In this document: one piece after another, positions 61,245 to 64,000 of the stretch
How positions within the stretch are numbered: position 1 is the stretch's first letter
Layout: every line of letters begins with the position of its first letter
NCBI GenBank assembly: GCA_001509375.1
Contig: LGFT01000008.1
Location: forward strand, 1-64,000
Reading direction: 5' to 3'
From: Methanothrix harundinacea
GTDB lineage: Archaea; Halobacteriota; Methanosarcinia; Methanotrichales; Methanotrichaceae
Length of the DNA stretch: 64,000 bases
The notes under the pieces: model-generated
Told to the model about the DNA's origin: nothing
Database searches by the model: none
Seen by the model: the letters and a program-made list of their open reading frames with translations, nothing else
Position numbers and translations under genes: made by a program

Positions 61245-61769
61245 TCAATCTTCCACCTCTTCCATCTCCAGGACTCCGTGGGGGCAGAAGGCGACGCAGG
61301 CCCCGCAGTGCTTGCACTTGATCGCTTTTCCCTCGGCGTCCAGGGAGATGGCCCTGATGAGGCAGGCGTCGGCGCAGGCGCCGCATCCCTGGCAGAGATC
61401 TCGGTGGAAAACTACCCTGCCGTCCTCCCTCTGCTCAAGGGCTCCCGTGGGGCAGGCCGCGACGCAGGGGGGGTCTTTGCAGGCGTGGCAGACCACCACG
61501 GCGAAGTCGCCCTCCAGGCCTCCCTGGGTTTTGACTTTGATGGCGCTTCTGGCCAGGGACGCCCGGCCGGTGTTGATCCTGCTGCAGGCGAACATGCAGG
61601 AGAGGCATCCTATGCACCTCTCCGGGTGGGCGACCTTCAGCCTCCTCATCTTTTTTCTCTTCGCCTTCTTCTGCTCCGCTATCTTCGATTCGTCCTCGAC
61701 CACGTCTTTGACCGGGTTCATAGGTGCTGTCACCGCATCCAGCCCCTCGGGGGTTTCGGACGATTCCAA
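61245..61769 (-). CDS. AOR-associated polyferredoxin
   Basis: A 174-residue iron-sulfur protein with sixteen cysteines for four clusters: CIGCLSCMFAC, CHACKDPPCVAAC, CQGCGACADAC and CKHCGACVAFC. This HycB/CooF-like pattern is the usual electron-transfer partner of AOR. The frame begins at TTG 61769, but the first 40 residues are charged and unlike the family; a start at ATG 61646 (MRRLKVAHPERCIGC) is also credible, so the N-terminus is uncertain. Confidence 0.9.
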   Translation of the reverse strand: MESSETPEGLDAVTAPMNPVKDVVEDESKIAEQKKAKRKKMRRLKVAHPERCIGCLSCMFACSRINTGRASLARSAIKVKTQGGLEGDFAVVVCHACKDPPCVAACPTGALEQREDGRVVFHRDLCQGCGACADACLIRAISLDAEGKAIKCKHCGACVAFCPHGVLEMEEVED

Positions 61770-62029
61770 ACCAGCTCACAACCTCGATATTGATCGGTCC
61801 AAGTCTCACTATTCTGGGCAGCAGAACGTCGTCTGATCTTTAGCCGATCAGAATGATCTAAAAATTAGTTCGCATAATAATTAATCATTTCTCGTCAGAT
61901 CAGGTGAGGGTACCGGTCCGCCGGGTGGTGGGGACGAGGATTTTTGGAGGTTGATGGACGAAAGCCGATCAGATGAAATAAGGTCCTTTGTTGTTGGTGG
62001 TGGGGGCAGGAGCCCCCGGTTAAGAATGC

Positions 62030-63142
62030 TCACTCAGCGTCCTCGAACCTCTCCCCCAGGGTCTTGAGGACGGTGGGAAGGGTGGTGTACTCCATATCCT
62101 CCATGGGGAGGCGGTGGGGCTCGAAGGGGCCGTGCCTTCTCATGTAGTCGGTGATCTCGTTAACCCTCTGTCTCGTTAAATCGAAGGCCGGGTCTCTGAA
62201 GAGGTCGACGGGGCCGATCAGCATCCCCTTCGCGATCTGGAATCCTGCGGCTATGACCCTTGGGGGTCCGTCGAACCGTGTGCAACAGGCGTCCTCGAAG
62301 GCGCAGGGCATCAGGGGTCCGTTGTGGCTCCCCCTCATCCAGCCGCTGACGAGGTGGCCGAGGGAGAAGGGTTCCAGGACCTCGCCAAGGGCGGGGAGCC
62401 CCGACTGGGCCCTCACCAGGGCCACAGGATCGTCCTTTCCAACATATTTGCCTGCGGTCTGATAGAGCTTTTCGGTGCTGACGACGGCTCCGGGCTCATC
62501 CTCGGGGAGCTTTCCGGGCTTCGGGTAGACCCTCTTGATGACGTACCTGCTCTTGGCGCCGATCAGGGCCAGCATGTCGTACATCTCCTCCGGCAACTCC
62601 ATCATCACCTTCTTGTGCTCCATGATGTCCCAGACCTCGAAGACGAAGCCCCGGTGGATGCTGGGGTCGATGACGAGGCCAGCGGTGTTGAAGGGGTCGG
62701 CAAATATCCGAAATATCGGCAGGTTAAAGGCTCCTGGCTCGGTCTTGTCCATCATGAAGGCGACGACGGGTTCCGCCAAACGCTCGTGAAACTCCATCTC
62801 TGCGACCCCGGGCCCCATCCCCTTGATGTTGCCGCAGAATGCATCGCTTAGGAGGTCCTGGCCCGCGCCGTAGAGCTTCAGCTCTTCGGCCTTCTCCGTC
62901 GCCTTGCACATTACATCCCAGGCGAGGCCGTGGATCTCGGCGTTGTCCTCCCCGAGAAGGTGGGTCATCATGAGCTGGAGGTCGTCGCCGACCGACATCA
63001 CCTTGAAGTCTATGATTCTTCCTTTTGCCTTCTCCTGAGCCAGGACCGACTCTGCAATCTCCTTCAGTGCGGGGTGAACGGTGGCGTGTCCGGGCCATCC
63101 GCCGACGTCTGCCTTGATCAAGCTGATAGTGATTTTGCTCAT
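62030..63142 (-). CDS. fbp: Fructose-1,6-bisphosphate aldolase/phosphatase
   Basis: This bifunctional enzyme makes fructose-6-phosphate from triose phosphates and is the key to archaeal gluconeogenesis. At 370 residues the length is typical. Motifs: ISLIKADVGGWPGH (metal-binding Asp), MSVGDDLQLMMTH, the mobile lid with KSRYVIKRVYPK (catalytic Tyr and Schiff-base Lys), and DDPVALVRAQSGLPALGEV. GAGGGGAT lies before the ATG. It is divergent from the RuBisCO gene. Confidence 0.96.
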   Translation of the reverse strand: MSKITISLIKADVGGWPGHATVHPALKEIAESVLAQEKAKGRIIDFKVMSVGDDLQLMMTHLLGEDNAEIHGLAWDVMCKATEKAEELKLYGAGQDLLSDAFCGNIKGMGPGVAEMEFHERLAEPVVAFMMDKTEPGAFNLPIFRIFADPFNTAGLVIDPSIHRGFVFEVWDIMEHKKVMMELPEEMYDMLALIGAKSRYVIKRVYPKPGKLPEDEPGAVVSTEKLYQTAGKYVGKDDPVALVRAQSGLPALGEVLEPFSLGHLVSGWMRGSHNGPLMPCAFEDACCTRFDGPPRVIAAGFQIAKGMLIGPVDLFRDPAFDLTRQRVNEITDYMRRHGPFEPHRLPMEDMEYTTLPTVLKTLGERFEDAE

Positions 63143-63403
63143 TTACAATCCCCTCTGTCCGGTCGACCCCCTCGAATCTAAATCGGCGTCAATCAGGCTT
63201 ATCATGCCTCTGGGCGATGACCGATGGGGTGCATCGATTCGGATTGTTGCCAACCGGCCGTGGTGACTCTACTGCATCAAGCTATACTTGCAGCCTTTTA
63301 CCTGTTACGGTTCCGTTTTTTAGAGCTCGATGACCTCAGGATCTCAAGATGATGATATTTTCGGTCTTTCGTCTGGGCCCGAGAATCGCTCAAGTTCCCA
63401 GAG

Positions 63404-63412
63404 GGTTTTATT
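63404..63412 (+). promoter_or_regulatory. TATA-like box of RuBisCO gene
   Basis: GTTTTATTA lies about 45 bp before the ATG at 63456; transcription would begin near 63434. The remainder of the 63143-63455 divergent spacer holds no gene. Confidence 0.45.
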
Positions 63413-63455
63413 ACGAGAGAGAACCAACCTCAATGTGTGAGGAGTGTTTGAGGTT

Positions 63456-64000
63456 ATGGAAGTCATCGCAAAATATCGCGTCGAAACGGACCTTCCGATC
63501 GATAAAGCAGCAGAGGCGATCGCCGCGGAGCAGTCGACGGGAACTTGGACCGAGGTGGAACGGGAGAAGCTGGCAGGTGATCTTGCGGCCCGGGTGATCC
63601 AGGCCGAGGGGAACTTCGCTTACGTCGCCTTCCCCGAAGAGCTCTTCGAGCCGGGGAACATCCCCCAGTACCTTTCCGTCGTGGCGGGAAATCTCTTCGG
63701 CCTTGGGGATCTGAATAAAGTTCGTCTCCTGGATGTCGTCTTCCCTAAGAGCCTGGTGAAGGCCCACAAAGGCCCGAGGTTTGGGATCGATGAGGCCCGC
63801 AAGATCCTGGGCATCTTCGATCGGCCGCTGGTGGGAACGATCATCAAGCCGAAGGTGGGCCTCAGCCCAAAGGAGACGGCAGAGGTGGCGGGCCAGGCTG
63901 CGAGGGGCGGCCTCGATCTGATCAAGGACGATGAGACCCTCACAGACCAGGCCTTCTGCCCCATCGACGAGAGGGTGGAGGCGGTGATGGCCGAGCTCTC
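63456..64000 (+). CDS. rbcL: RuBisCO large subunit, archaeal type (5' part)
   Basis: The first 181 residues of a ribulose-bisphosphate carboxylase of type III or a close relative; the gene runs off the window. Visible active-site motifs are GTIIKPKVGLSP (Lys131 and Lys133, equivalent to plant Lys175 and Lys177) and GGLDLIKDDETL (Lys157, Asp159, Glu160, equivalent to the carbamylated Lys201, Asp203 and Glu204). The N-terminal AAEQSTGTWTEV matches true RuBisCOs, so this is probably a catalytic enzyme and not a RuBisCO-like protein. ATG 63456 follows GAGGTT. Methanogens use it for AMP recycling or the hexulose-phosphate cycle. Confidence 0.93.
   Translation, partial: MEVIAKYRVETDLPIDKAAEAIAAEQSTGTWTEVEREKLAGDLAARVIQAEGNFAYVAFPEELFEPGNIPQYLSVVAGNLFGLGDLNKVRLLDVVFPKSLVKAHKGPRFGIDEARKILGIFDRPLVGTIIKPKVGLSPKETAEVAGQAARGGLDLIKDDETLTDQAFCPIDERVEAVMAEL

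Overview
The window is archaeal and most likely from a methanogen of the Methanothrix (Methanosaeta) type. It carries archaeal EF-2 and EF-1alpha with S10, the GatCAB amidotransferase, a Tfx-family regulator, Trm5, archaeal CDC48, fructose-1,6-bisphosphate aldolase/phosphatase, the start of an archaeal-type RuBisCO, paaK-ACT and iorAB pairs, and promoters with TATA boxes. G+C is high and TTG/GTG starts are common. The genus is inferred from gene content only.

Layout. 0-6.3 kb: a YgjP-like peptidase, a winged-helix regulator with a Cys/His-rich protein and an ABC exporter, a CGGC protein, then purM and aspartate kinase. 6.3-14 kb: translation block fusA, tuf, rps10, tRNA-Arg(CCG), gatC, gatA, gatB. 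14-17 kb: a secreted propeller-like protein, phenylacetate-CoA ligase and its ACT partner. 17-22.2 kb: an accessory island of decayed and unusual genes. 22-29.5 kb: HIT protein, a cutA broken by an amber codon, Tfx, an AI-2E-type transporter, a GNAT, a pentapeptide protein and the tungstate importer tupABC. 29.8-34.8 kb: exported proteins, including an exported CbiK, a BtuF-like binding protein and a DOMON-DUF2202 lipoprotein. 35-42.5 kb: iorAB, a HEAT protein, flavoproteins, a nucleotidase and hisF. 42.6-49.8 kb: a TPR-HEAT lipoprotein, trm5 and a chelatase-like chlI/chlD pair. 50-57 kb: cdc48, a PRC-barrel protein, small membrane proteins, a cyclophilin and pyrD-pyrK. 57-64 kb: a carbon block of class I aldolase, PfkB kinase, tungsten aldehyde:ferredoxin oxidoreductase with ferredoxin, FBP aldolase/phosphatase, and the start of RuBisCO.

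The most unusual part is 17.0-22.2 kb. A copy of the 3' end of the ACT gene (identical over 30 nt) marks the right side of a 4.5-kb insert. The insert holds a protein resembling the C-terminal domain of cyanobactin protease PatG (frameshifted), a 59-residue peptide with eight cysteines immediately downstream, a small HTH protein, a second fragment of the PatG-like gene that lacks the deletion seen in the main copy, a secreted repeat protein, a nucleotidyltransferase and two decayed HicB-like copies. A Gly/Cys-rich protein follows. Together these look like a degenerate RiPP-type locus in an archaeon; that reading is an inference.

Functional links: the tungstate importer could feed the tungsten AOR. 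IorAB, PaaK and the ACT protein fit aryl-acid and aromatic amino acid metabolism. The sugar-phosphate genes surround RuBisCO. Several genes too short for ordinary ORF calling (36-59 residues) are listed.
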